Part shown: positions 11,601 through 23,578 of the stretch, piece by piece
Numbering within the stretch: the first letter of the stretch is position 1
How the letters are laid out: each line of letters starts with the position of its first letter
Assembly: GCA_025991245.1 (NCBI GenBank)
Contig: BQMJ01000012.1
Location: 1 to 64,000, forward strand
DNA length: 64,000 bases
DNA from: Galdieria partita
Taxonomy: Eukaryota > Rhodophyta > Bangiophyceae > Galdieriales > Galdieriaceae
Direction of reading: 5' to 3'
Program-made: the position numbers and the translations under genes
The notes under the pieces: model-generated
What the model was told of the DNA's origin: nothing
The model's database searches: none
What the model saw: the letters and a program-made list of their open reading frames with translations, nothing else

Positions 11601-14190
11601 TCTATTTGTAACTCTTTGTTTCGGAAGTCCTCCAATCGAAATTTTATTTCTTCCATTATTACCATAAGAAATTTCAATGCGTTTTGCTTTTCATATTTAT
11701 CTAGCGTTTAAATTAATACTTGGCGAATAGAAATTAAATGAATGCCATTTACTGAAGTACATATTCATTTCTACGTTTTAATAGGGAGCAAGAGCAAGAT
11801 TGAGACTAGCAGTCTTTGTTAACGGCTCAACTTGAAATACTGTGGTATTTGAGACACTGCAGGAGAAGCTCTACTTGTAAATATTCTAGTGTACTTGCAA
11901 GCTGGTTCAAGAATTTCCAACTATGTTATATATTCAAAAATGCACCATAGAGATTTTGAATCAATCGTTGGTCTTTCCTCAACTTTTCCAGAGGACAATG
12001 GAGTATGAAAGAAGAGCTTGGTAAGTTCGATTCTTTTACTCCTCTATTTCTGTTGATTTCGACCACTACTTATTTTACAAATAAATAGCACTCTAGCCAT
12101 TTTTTAGACAGCTGGAGCTTACTCTTGGCTAATCGTGAAAAAGTTCATATGAAACAAGAAAACACAAATTAGTATATACAAACCAATTTCTACAACTTTT
12201 TTTCCACAAATATCTGCTTTAAAAAAATTTCGAAAAATTTTTGAATTTTGTCGAGAATTGGCTACGTAGAACAAGACATAGCCCATGAAAGCCAAAATGC
12301 AATAGAGGAAAGTGAGGGGAAATGAATCAATGAACCCTCATGTGAACTCAAATAACTTCTTACTGGATTTCCCAACGACCCAACTTGAATCCTAATTCAG
12401 CCTAGTAAAATCTACAATGCAGCAAGGTTTTCAATTGCAAAACAACTACCAAGCTTCTATCTGTAAACTGCTACAAATGTTTTCATAGACATTACTTTCT
12501 AATTTAGCTGATTGTATAGAGCAGAGGTTTCTTTGTAAAATTGCATTTCTTCTTGTTGAGTGAAAATAGTTTTTGAATATGTAGTTTTCAGGTACTATAT
12601 CATTTGTTTTTCTGCTAATTTTTTTCCTCTTTCACATCATAGTGTAATTGGAAATCCTTTCAGCATTGTGCATTGTAGACAACTTTATAGTTTTAATGTA
12701 TTTTATTCCGAATTTTTTGGAATGGTCCGTTTTTGTATATTTTCCTAGTTGTTTTAATTCGCCACTGGGTTACATAAAAATTCGTAGACTTTTTCTTCCT
12801 CTAGACTTCCTGTAATTTAGCAATTTGATTTTGTTTGTCCTTGTTTTGGCTGAGTAGTTTGCTTTTGGACTGACATTGTTGTTACAAGAAATTTTGGTTT
12901 TCCTTTTCTCCTTTCAAAAGAATTTTCTATGGGAAACTCTCACAAGTACATGTTGTCTTTAATAAGTTTCTGTGACACATGTTTTCAACACAATGAAAGC
13001 TTCTCATATCACTTGTCTTGCATCTCTATTTATTGTTTTGATTGATACTGGGTTGCTTGAAACTTTTCTTTTAAACTTTGGTCTCACAAGCAGCTCTTTG
13101 TAGTTGTTCTTCATAAACTATGTTTTTCTTATGGAGCGATATGAGAATTTACTTTTTTGGTCGTTGGGTGATAGCTATACTGCATTGAACACTGCTCTGT
13201 CAACCATGAATAGTTCCGATTGATTGATTAGTAAAGCTTGAATGGTCAATTCTAGTCTTTATCATGTTTTAAGAATTTGTGTCGATTCTTTGGAGCCTCT
13301 CTGTTGACACTTTTGTGATTGATAGTGGCTAACGTTGCGTTTGTCTCCCCTCCTGGATTGGATTAAAATCTATGCAAATTGCCGAAATTCAATTTCTTTG
13401 CTATTTATCAATAGTATTTTCCTTTTACAATGAGTACTTTGTTGTACTGCATATTGCAGTTGATGATGTTTGTCTTATTTTGTTGGCTAAAAGTTTTTCT
13501 AGCTTCCGTATAAATGATGAGGCAATTTCTCAATAACGGAAAGTAGTGTCATGTGTATTTTTTTATTATCAATTGAATAGAGCAATACATTGCCATTCAG
13601 ACACTTACATTATGACAAACCAATTGTTGGTTAGAGTTCTTCTTGTATACGTAACTAATCACGAAATTCAGCGTATATTCACTCACGGACGCTACATTTC
13701 TACGTGAGTAAAAGTTTAGCAATGGATTCCAATAGTATGAAGATCGATCGTTCAAGTAAAAAAGGGTATTAAAAATAAAATATTCATTTCTCGCTCCATT
13801 TTGCTTGGTAGCCTAGGAAGATCCTGGAATGTCTTGTGCATATATAGGAATGTTGCTCAGTCGAAACAATTCAATCTGACAAAAGAATCGCTGTTTAAAA
13901 TGCAGACCGCTGAACACTGACTTTATGAATTCGTCTCGAGTTGTCAGTTTGTATACTTTGTGCTTCTCAGCCTTACTGATTACAAATGATAGTAGTTGTG
14001 TCTTATATAGCTGATTGCGCTTTCCCACAAGAAAGACAGAGATATTGAACTGCCAACAAAGATACTATTCAAACAGTATCTTTTCTAAAACAGTGTCGTT
14101 TTCTCCCAAGTCTTGAGTTTGAACATATGCAACGTGTGGTCTTGGGCACATCTGCATCCTTCAAGTGACCTCGTCAAGTAAGGTTAACAA
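8691..14190. other. Gene-free subtelomeric DNA (T-rich, R1 family)
   Basis: No supportable gene in 5.5 kb. About 8640-9580 is the reference copy of the R1 dispersed repeat that recurs at 17.15-17.8 kb and 49.4-50.0 kb. Blocks near 10.07-10.17 kb and 11.24-11.34 kb share a similar segment (gccgtaaaaaaagcctcaaa against gccataaaaaaagccttcaa), so the stretch is itself built from old duplications. The plus strand stays T-rich up to about 13.6 kb and then switches to A-rich. Confidence 0.6.
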
Positions 14191-14199
14191 ACAACGACG

Positions 14200-15050
14200 T
14201 AAAGATGCTTCAAAGTCGGTGTACAAACTCTGTTCACGTCAGTTTTCGAAACAGCAACTCACAGTTGAACTGCACAGTTCAGTTGCCACGAGACAACCTC
14301 CCCTCTCCACTTGGACAATAGATTCTCAATAGACAAAAAACTGACAATGACAAGAATCGTTTTTGTGAAGAACCAAAGAGAATCAACTCAGAATATACTC
14401 CGATTGTTACAAACGATATTGGTAATTATTCCACAAGAGAGAGTCCTCCTCTGTTGTTCACAGGACAACAGTTCAATTCAACTTCAAAAACCAGGTTAAA
14501 CTACAAGACTGTATCGCCGCAAGGGTTCAACCTCAAAGACTATTTGAAGCCTTTGTGCCCACTGGTTCCCCACTACTCCGCAGGGGTCACTGTCTTCAAA
14601 CAGACCAAAAACAAAGGATCAACAAATTCTCGAACAGAACCTACGTTGCACTCGACATGAACTTGGAAGCGACTTTGAGGTTCAAGCCAAGTTGTTGACA
14701 GGAAACGAACAAACCAAACCGCGCCTTGGCCGGAATTTCAAGAAGTGCAAAGTCATAAAACCACAAAGTTTGGTCGTACTAAAAAGTTCTTCTCCAAATT
14801 CAACTATTTAAAGTTTCATTAAAAATGAACAACTTTATACACTTCAAACCGGGTGGTAACAAAGCAACTACAGCCACAGTTGAGCAAAACAATCACAAAG
14901 AGAGATTGGGCAAAGAAGAGCTCTTCGAGTACCGTCAAAAGTGCACACGCCATATAGTTTCATATGTACCTCGCAAACACTTTCCAAGGGAAGCCTCCAC
15001 TCAAAGCTTTACCTAGAATGCTATTGATTCTCTAACGTTGCATTATTTGA
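14200..15050. repeat. R2 dispersed A-rich repeat, copy 1
   Basis: A-rich on the plus strand. Segments such as cagttcagttgccacgagac (14276), cgcaagggttcaac (14517), acttcaaaccgggtggtaac (14841) and ccatatagtttcatatg (14950) have counterparts in the same order at 18.84-19.5 kb. Parts recur at 16.33-16.8 kb. The short open frames inside do not agree between copies, so coding function is not supported. Class of element unknown. Confidence 0.55.
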
Positions 15051-15379
15051 AGAGCTGTTATGCTAGAATGAGTGTCGGCATACCCCCGAGAGTAAAACCC
15101 GCCAATGTATAGTGAGATAAACTCACCTTTGTCACTTATCTTGGAGATTTACTGGTTTCAAGTTGTTTTGAAGAACACTGAGCTCTAGTTGATAGGAATC
15201 ATTTCAAGAAAGTATTATCTGCCACGTTCAAGAAGAAGGGCGTGTTTCGCACAACTTGGAACGATTGGGTGTGGAGTCACCAAGTTGTCCTAGAGAAATT
15301 TCGTCAAGTAGGGTGAACACTTGTGCTGATAAATGTCTATCTGACCTGTTTGCAGCTTGAAAGATTTTGAATTCTGTGC

Positions 15380-16110
15380 TACAAGTATCAACTACCTTTT
15401 AGACTTGTGCAGATCAGAGTTTATACACTATGGTCGAGTATTTGAATTATCAACAAAACGTTTAAGTACACACTGGAAGTGACACTTGTATATAATTTGT
15501 ATGTTACCTACAAGTATGTTGCTAAAGAATCCAGTCGAGTTTCTCAAACAGCCTGAGTACATAGACCAAGTGTCGCATATTCTATTTTGTATAATTCAAT
15601 TGCGAAAACAAAGAATTAGTTGTTGACTCTTTCTATTTTGTATAAAAGCTATATATAAAAACTGTCCATACTGGCATAGCGTCACGACTCACATAGTAAG
15701 TGTCGTTGCAAAAACCTTGCCTTGTTTTGTCCCTTGACAATAACAGTCACCAACCCAGACCCTCAGCCAGTCATTCTCTTAGAACAGAGCAAAGTTTCAA
15801 ACAGTCTAAGTTTCACAAAAGTCAACAATCTACCACGGAAAATTCTGCAAACACTAGAACACTTTAAAGTTGGAGAAACATAACTGAGTTGTCAAGGGTG
15901 GCTTTCCAAGAAAAAGAATTGCCTACACTAGTAAACCCAACAGAGAAAAGCAAAAAGGGAAGAAAGAAGCAACTCAGAAACTTTTCAACTATACCCAGAA
16001 TACTTGAACAGGTTATGAAGCGAGTACCTGGGCTAACTCTCGATTCTAGTTCCCTCAGAGTTTCGCTTACAAAAAAGACAGCGCATCTACAACAGTTCGA
16101 TTAAACCATA
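15380..16110. repeat. R2-associated repeat block with TATA-like stretch
   Basis: Carries gctatatataaaaactgtcc near 15648, then gactcacatagtaagtgtcg near 15686 and a segment ending around acactagaacactttaaag (15853). The same order of motifs recurs at 26.45-26.96 kb (aggactcacatgacaagtac and ctaagagcacttcaagagta) and more weakly at about 23.2 kb. The frame at 15889-16104 lies inside this repeat and begins with a non-ATG codon, so it was not called as a gene. The TATA-like stretch could be a promoter of an old element; this is inference. Confidence 0.45.
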
Positions 16111-16299
16111 CTCTCACGAAAACTTTCAAAGTTGGCTATTCTCCAAATATATTCTAAAACGCAACGCCACAACCCAAAGTTGGAAAAATATCTGTTGCAC
16201 ACTTTGGAAACATATCAACTGGTCAAGCACTCAAACAGTCCTAAAGCTTTATCTAATTCCCAGTCAACTAGCTCACATATCGCAACTTTAGTGATTTCT

Positions 16300-16830
16300 T
16301 CAAGTCTGTCAACAGAAGGTTGAAAGCTGCCATCATCACTTCGTCCAATCAAGCAAACCGCTCCTCTCTCCTTCCCAATTAGATAAGACTCTAAATGGTC
16401 ATAAACTGACAAATAAAAGAACTGGTTGTTTGAAGAAGACAAGAATCAACTCAGAATGTACTTCGAGTGCTACAAAAGACCTTGATGAGTGTGACGCAAA
16501 AGAGGATTCACAACAACAATTCATAAGACTTTGTAGTATATTTGGACTTGAAAAACCAAGTTACACGAGAAGACTGTATATGGGCAGCGGTTCAAACTTA
16601 AAAAACAATTGGGAACTTTTTATGCCGACTTTCTTTTACAGTACTCTATACAGTAAAAAACGCCTATAAACTTACCAGAAAATAAAGAGCGACAGTTTTC
16701 AACAAGGATCCAAGTTGAGATTCGGCATGAACTTGGACTAAAGAAAACTATTTTTCAAGCTTTATGGAACTCAAGTTTCGAGTCTTTGGCAGTTACGACC
16801 AATACTAACAGGTCTTGAATGGGCAAAGTT
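16300..16830. repeat. R2 dispersed repeat, partial copy
   Basis: Shares ordered segments with 14.3-14.7 kb, for example agacaagaatcaactcagaa (16437) against gaatcaactcagaatatact (14379), and agaagactgtatatgggcag (16568) against a related segment near 14500. Truncated relative to the copies at 14.2 and 18.65 kb. No gene seen. Confidence 0.45.
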
Positions 16831-16999
16831 TGGTATTGAAGAGTTTCTCATTCGAATCCACTGTTTGACGCTTTAGAAATTATTGTCGAAATTTATCGTT
16901 TTGCTTTGAAGCAGTATCATTCCATTGAAGAGGAATTATTTGACTTTGTTCACTGAATCTTGAACCTTCTTTACACATCACAATGCTACTCTCCAACAA

Positions 17000-17800
17000 A
17001 GTGAATTGAGGAAATTCTTAGCTTCTTTCGTGCTTCGATTCTATGCTTGGATTGTTCTTGTGATTCAAGACTCATCTGTCTATGGTTACAATTCTACTAT
17101 ATTTGCATCCATTTAGGCAATTGTATCGGAAGAATTGGAGTCGAAACCCAATTCTTCTTTATAAGGATGTTTTGAATCCATTTTACATAGAAAAACGTTT
17201 AAAATTGTCTATTGCCAAATTCATTCGAGTTGAATCATTTCTGTAAGCTCCAAGTATACTATATTATTGTTTCTACTGATGACACTAAGATGGCTATGAT
17301 GAAGATTATGATGGCTGTTACGCTGGCAGTCTTCTTGAATTCCCCAAAAATGAACTTTGCGTTTTGGTAGAAAGTTTTTGAGTCTCTTTTTATCTATTCT
17401 CAACAGGGTTGAACTTAGAATCACTTTGTCGGCTTCTCAATATGTACTCTTATAACTTCCTTGTTCAATTTTTATTTTTTTAAGAAAAATTGAATTGAGA
17501 AAATCATTCGTCAGGTAGGCTTCTTTGTTCATATATTAGAAAGCAGTTAATTTTTTGTTCCTGTATTTTCTATTACTACTGTCTTTCTCCCTTCTCTGTT
17601 TAGACATAAAGTTGGACTATCGTTTGAATCCAATTGTTACTTAGTGGCTTATCCTTGTGCAGTATACTGTATGAGTATCTCTACTGTGCAGTTTCTTGGC
17701 TTTCCGTTGCTATGTTTTGCAACTTTCCACTATTCGAGGAATACAAATGAATCTATTCTCTTTCTGTTGTATACTCTCTTACACACTGCTAAAGTTTCAA
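17000..17800. repeat. R1 dispersed repeat, internal copy
   Basis: Returns to T-rich composition and aligns by eye with about 8.64-9.2 kb: ctttgcgttttggtagaaag (17356) against the cttgtgttttgg-like block near 8905, tctattctcaacag (17393) against tctattctcaacaa (8950), and the block aggcttctttgttcatatattagaaag (17516-17542) against 9078-9104. A third copy lies at 49.4-50.0 kb. No gene seen. The rest, 17.8-18.6 kb, contains a reverse open frame (18053-18402) without an in-frame ATG at its beginning and no recognisable domain. Confidence 0.55.
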
Positions 17801-18649
17801 AGTTTTGCTAAAAAAGATTTAAGACGAGAAGTGTTTCAATGACACGTGAAATAGAATGAAAAAATAACAGTTATATGTTTACCTTTTGAGTATACAAAGT
17901 CCTAAAAACCAACAACTTTCTTTAGAATTCTTGTTCTTCCTAGCAAAATTTACCAATCAATAGAATAATTCAGGAAATTCTCTTTGAGTAGTAACTGATT
18001 GAAAGAGTTATATTCCCCTTTCCTTCACCATGCACGTTTCTTTGCAAACAATCTATAGATATCGTGAATATCGATAAAAGAACTGAAATGAAAAGATAGA
18101 GCATTTGTAATTTACCAAACTCAATGAATCGAGTTTGAAATTCGGATTCAAATCACTTCCCAAAGGAGCCTTACAATATGGGTATGACCTCCAAATTTGA
18201 TATATACTTGGACAATCTTTTTTATTTATCTCATTCATTGAATCCTTTACTAGAAAACTTGCTTCAAATACAACATCTTTCGAGATCTCTGTACTTTGTC
18301 GATTCAACATACACTGGTCTGCCTTATCATAGTGTTCAAGGTTTGGTCTCGTAGTAGCGAATATTTCTTCCTTCGCTTTGGTCTCGAAAATACTTTGGAC
18401 ATTTATCAAACGATCTATTTAGTTTGCTTTATGTTTTCGCCAATAATATAAATAAAATAAATCTTTCCATAAGTAAGTGTTTGCAACTATCTCAGGTTAA
18501 AAGGAGTTGACAATGTTACTATTCCTGAAATATCCTCTTTAACACTACTCTTATCTGTAGAACAAAGAATGCTCAATGCTATGGTAGTTCTTTCCAAAAA
18601 AGCTACCTCTTTCCAATCGTAGCACACCCTCTCGCTTGACAAAGCTTTT

Positions 18650-19530
18650 CTAGATAAGTCGTTTCTTCTTTCCAGATTCGGCTTTGAATTGGCCAAAGGT
18701 TAACTCGTGGTCTTTCATCCTCCTGTGCACTCCAAGTGCTATTCTCAGGTAAAGGCAATAAGGAAACAAGCGAAAATGGCCCAAAGACTTTTTCTACGAT
18801 CAAACTTGGTCCACTTGTGTTTTTGCAGTGCGGGACTCGCTTTTGAAGTTCGCAACTCAGTTGCCAAGAGCGGTCTCTTCTCTCCATTTGGAAAATCAGA
18901 CCTTTAGTAGACACCAACTGACGAATAAGAGACTGGCAGGGTCTTAGATGAACACAAAATCAACTTCTGAAGACTACAAAGACCTTGACTCAATTAACAA
19001 CGAGAATTCTCACCAACATCACAAGGCTTCTACAAGTGACAATTATTCAAACTCAAAGACAACTAGGAGCCTCGTTACCTAGGATGTTTTCCACGATATT
19101 ACAGATATTAAATACCGTCATACAGACCAAAACATAAGGATCAACAGTTCCAAGAAAGTTTCTAAGCTGCAAAGTACATAAATTGTGACTGAAAATAAAC
19201 CTTTTTAAGCCACATAAAACTCAAGGTTAAAGCCCAGTCATTGAAGGCTAAGACCAAACGAATAAAGATTTCAAGAATAGTCGAAAACAATCAAAAACCT
19301 CTATATGCAATTTTCAAAAAGTGTCTTGTTGAAATTTAAGAAAAATTCTATAAGGAAACTTTATTTACTTTAAAAAGGGTGTCAGTAAAGCTACTTAGCC
19401 ATTAATTCCACAACCACAGCAAAGAAACGATTGCGAGAAGCAATACAGATGTTCTTTTTACAAACCATATAGTTTCTTAGAAAAAAGTTAACCAAGTTTT
19501 TAGAAAGCTTTATTGGCAAAGAGCTTAAAC
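18650..19530. repeat. R2 dispersed A-rich repeat, copy 2, directly upstream of an NTPase gene
   Basis: Ordered matches to the copy at 14.2-15.05 kb: gcaactcagttgccaagagc (18851), aagactacaaagaccttgac (18970), a segment near 19230 (gttaaagcccagtcattgaa), a segment near 19365 (ttactttaaaaagggtg) and accatatagtttcttag (19463). It ends about 190 bases before the start of the family A gene at 19722, which makes it a candidate promoter region or the left edge of a duplicated block. Confidence 0.5.
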
Positions 19531-19721
19531 CAAAAAAGTGCTAAATAAAGCTGAAAAGCGAAAACTAAATATATTTCATAAAATAAAACATATACGTGGT
19601 ATTTTTGACTCCTCAAATACTAAAGCAAGTTTATTTTTCGTGCTATTTATCTTTTTATAATCGAGAAATTCTTTTCATCAGCAAACACCGTCGATCACAT
19701 AGTGCCGATTTTGTTTTGGCG

Positions 19722-21826
19722 ATGATGACGAACTTAGGTGAAAGGTGGGCGACCGACAACACGTTCAAGCCTGTTTTTGTAGACCGTGAAGAGGATGTGT
19801 ACCGCGTTACAGAAGAACTTTACGAACTTCAAGAAAACCGAAAACAACTTAGCGGTCGATCAAACAGTTCCTATTACCGTTTGACGATCCCATTTTCGCC
19901 TGACATGTTTGGATCCGGCAAGACTACTTTTTGTGTCAACTATTTGGAGTTGATACGGAGGTTTAGTGAAACTTCCCTTGCGTCTTTTGCTTCCAACTCT
20001 TCCAAGAAAGAGTTTTTAGACAAGTTGAAAACTTCCACCCTGTTGTACGTGGACTTGAGAGACCTCGAACCCACTGAACCGAAAGAAAAACGTCTGGAGT
20101 GGGCTCTTTACTATTTATTATACCGATCTGCTTGTAGTCAGGTTGGTTTGTCATTTATGAGGCCTCAAGACGTCTACAAACAGATTCCGCTCTATCCAGA
20201 ATTTTTACTTCCTGAGCTGCGGAAGATTTTGGGTATTTCTTCTGAGCACTTTCTTCTTGTTGCTTTTGATGAAGTCGGTGCTCTAGACGAAAGTTACGGC
20301 TCATTTGATTTCGAAAGGACCCAAGATGGTGAAGTTTTTCCATACAACGACTTCTTTGGTATTGTTCGGAGACTCTGTAAACGAGACAATATATTCTTTA
20401 TTGTTGTTGGGAAAAGCACTGGTTTAAGAATTAAGAATTCTGTAACTTTTGGACCAAGGGTGTTGCTACACTTTATTTCGTTATCACCTTTAAGATCTTC
20501 CAATATCGTTGAATTCCTTGAAAAGAGCCATCTCGAAGAACAGGTTCATTATCGAATTTGTGATATTCTATGTAGTTCTTCGTTTTCAGTAAATGAATTG
20601 GCAGAGGTGCTATTGGAGTATACCGGTGGAGTCCCTGGTTTGCTTACACGTGCAGTGAATATGCTTTTGAATTTTGTACAAACAAGAGGACAGCCTTTTA
20701 TGTTGAAAGAAGAATGTTTATCATGTATGAATGAGGATAGTTTCCAAAGAATCTGTGCTGAACCGTTTATACAATACATATCAACTTCAGACGAGGATAA
20801 AAAGAGTGAATTTGGCATATTGTTGATGATGGCTCTGTATCATATACCTTTCAAACTATATGATGAACTAAACTCGGAATGTTATTTGTTTGACGCAGTT
20901 AACGAAATGGGACTCTATCGATATCCTATTGATCAGGATACTTTTCAAGTGCTGATTCCAAAGGTTTTCGTTGGAAACTTTGAGTATCTATCATCTCTCT
21001 CGTTATTGGAAAAGATACTTCTTGGATCACTCAAATTAGAGCCAGTTCATTGTTTCTTTTCTTCAAAGTGTCGAGTATTTGAAGGAATTGTTGCTATGCG
21101 ACTTATTTTGATGCTTTCGTCCAAAGTACGAAATGAGTTTAGGGAGTTGTTATGTCAGTTATCCGCCGTATTTAAAGAAATGAAACTTCCTATCAGTGAA
21201 CCTTCACCTCTTGATTACATGAGATCTGTTGGTGTTTCTGCATCAACGAGTGAATCAAAAAGAAACGGAAAACTTATGAAACTAATGAATGGAACAAGAT
21301 TATTCAAGAAGCACTTTATTTTGACAAAGTCTATATTCCAGTAGAAACCAATTCGCATAGTCCTGATATTGTATTCAAATTACAATCTCCTGTTGATTCT
21401 AAAGTTGTTATTGTGGGAGTTGCTTGCAAAGATCGTTGGAATTCTGAACGATTTGGTTGGTCAGATATTATTGAGGAAGCAGAAAAATTTCTTGTTCCTG
21501 TTTCTAATCAAGTTTTATCTAACGCACCTGATAGGAATCATTGTATGCTTATTGTAGTTGGTACAAAATTGGCATTCAATGTTGCAAGCGAGTTGGGTGA
21601 TCAAAGTCGTTGTTACAGTAGTGGAATGTCTATTGAAAGTGAATCTTTTACGATTCCTTCTAATTGTGAACTTGTTATTCTTTGTGAAAGAGATGTAGAA
21701 ATGCTCATTGAAAAAGAAATATTGAATGGACTTGAAAGAGCATTCTCTTCTGATCGTCCCCTTTTTGGGGATTTTGGACCCGACTTACTTCGAAGAGTTC
21801 GTCACAGTTTCTTAAGTTGGCAATAG
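19722..21826 (+). pseudogene. NTPase-nuclease family A, copy 1, reading frame interrupted
   Basis: Member of a paralogous family with the genes at 27563 and 30452. The first in-frame ATG pair is at 19722/19725; the open frame upstream starts only with GTG and has no match in the paralogues. The NTPase part shows a P-loop-like FGSGKT, a Walker B FLLVAFDE and a TGGVPGLL motif typical of STAND/AAA-like ATPases. The open frame ends at 21344. The C-terminal nuclease-like region of the family (SPDIVFKL ... VGVACKDRW) continues in another frame to 21826. Either this copy is a recent pseudogene that could still yield an NTPase-only protein, or the base sequence has an error there. No introns. Function unknown; a Crinkler/RHS-like or archaeal-ATPase-like relationship is inferred from architecture only. 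Confidence 0.65.
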
Positions 21827-23578
21827 AGTTTGAATTCGTATATTCAATTGTTCATTCGGTAATCTCTCTGGAACATTTGAATTAAATATGTTTGAAATGT
21901 ACTAGTGGTATTCTAAAATGTGTCATGATTGTCATAGAACAGTGTCGAAAGTCATTTAATGACCTACATCACTTGTCATTCTTTTTCACAGATTCTTTTA
22001 ATCACAGAGTGTATGTATAAAAGAGTATTAACTGTTTACTTTTCTTATCACGAGAACATAGTTTAGAATATTGTTATCTTTATGCTACTAGCAAATACAA
22101 TGTCAGAGACCATATTGAATTTGATCATTCATATCTTTGCAATTGACAACTCTGTTTGAAGTCCAGCTGGTGCAACCATCAAAGGGGACTAGTTGGACAT
22201 TCTGGAGCTGTCAACTTATAGTTTTGTTTTATTGGACTCATAAATCCAAGCTGAAAATGTGGAAGGTAAGATATAATTTATTCGAAGAAGGAATGGAAAA
22301 TATTCTATAGGCTATGCATGTAATTGGATTGAATGAATGCTCCAAGAGAATATCGATCGTATTTTTCAAGAAGAAAAATACACACGCCTTCCTAGAGAAG
22401 ATTATGCAAAGTTGTAACGGAATCATAGAAGATCGATTGATCACGAATCCACACAAAGTGAATATTTATTAAAAAATGAATCATTGGATGTTTAAACACT
22501 AAATTAATGAGTCATTATAAGCTACCCAAGATTAACTCGTAGTCATAACAACATTTGACATTTTACCTTTGAATACAGTCTCAAATTGTTATACAAACAG
22601 TTTCTTGGAAATATATTGGGACCTTTTCTTTTAAAGACAAAATGGCATTTCGTACAACTCGATCTGGGTTGTTTAAATAAATTCTTGACCTACTTTTATT
22701 TCAAAACTCTTGTATGTATTGTCTTGAGATGATATCGTACATCTAATTTCTTGACAGGGCATGACTATTATTAGAGAAGAAACAGTTTCTTCTCAATGAC
22801 TTGCAAGTTGTTCTTTAGTTCAAATGGATGTCATGGAGAGCAGTACTTTTATTTGTTGTCACTTTAGAAAGCAAAACAAATTAAGCCTGAAGGAAAGAGA
22901 CTTTAAATGAAAATCCCTTATGTTAAATAGTCAAAACTTGTCATATATATTGTAAGCCATCATTTTAGCAAAGCAATCATCTGAAAATAACCGGACAAAT
23001 ACTATGTAAACGACTCTTGTTGAAACAATAAATTATACGAGAGTATCAGATAAACCAATTTTGGATAATTTGAAAGCATATTTTTCATAAGAAAGATTCA
23101 AAGACTGTGTTAGAAATATTTGTCAACCATATGCAAGGGAGCCGTTTCTATCTTAGCACGCGACACACTTTGGCAATTGTCGTAAACAATGTACAAATGT
23201 CAAGGATACTCCTAGAATCCTCACTCACATAGTTATTGTAAAGACATAAAAATTGAATAAATAACAACGTGCTTTTTCAAACTTTACAACATTCTAATCA
23301 CGATAACTAAGAGAAGGCAGTTCAATATTTCTCCTTGAAAGAACAAGTCAAACTCCATCGATAGTAGGAAATACAATTACTCAAATTGTAGTCTACACTT
23401 GTTCATTGGAAGACAAATTTTCCACTCAAACATACTTCATTTAAACTTTGTGAAACTTGTAGGTTTTTCTTTGTTTGCACAACAACCATTCAATTGGCTA
23501 AGACTATATAAATCCATAGCCATTATTGATTGGCTGCAGTGTCCATTCATCGGTTTCGAGATTGTGAGACAACGTTGG
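21827..23578. other. Intergenic, no gene seen
   Basis: 1.75 kb between NTPase families A and B. Only short open frames. Around 23.15-23.35 kb there are weak matches to the R2-associated block (cctcactcacatagttattg), placing R2-like sequence upstream of this gene too. The open frame of the next gene extends upstream to 23399 but only by a TTG codon. Confidence 0.5.

Noticed and set aside
18053-18409. Reverse frame of 118 codons.
   Set aside because: The first codon is TTG, there is no recognisable domain, and it lies in repeat-derived DNA.
23399-23578. 60-codon N-terminal extension of the family B frame.
   Set aside because: It begins with TTG; the first ATG is at 23579 and no relative supports the extension.
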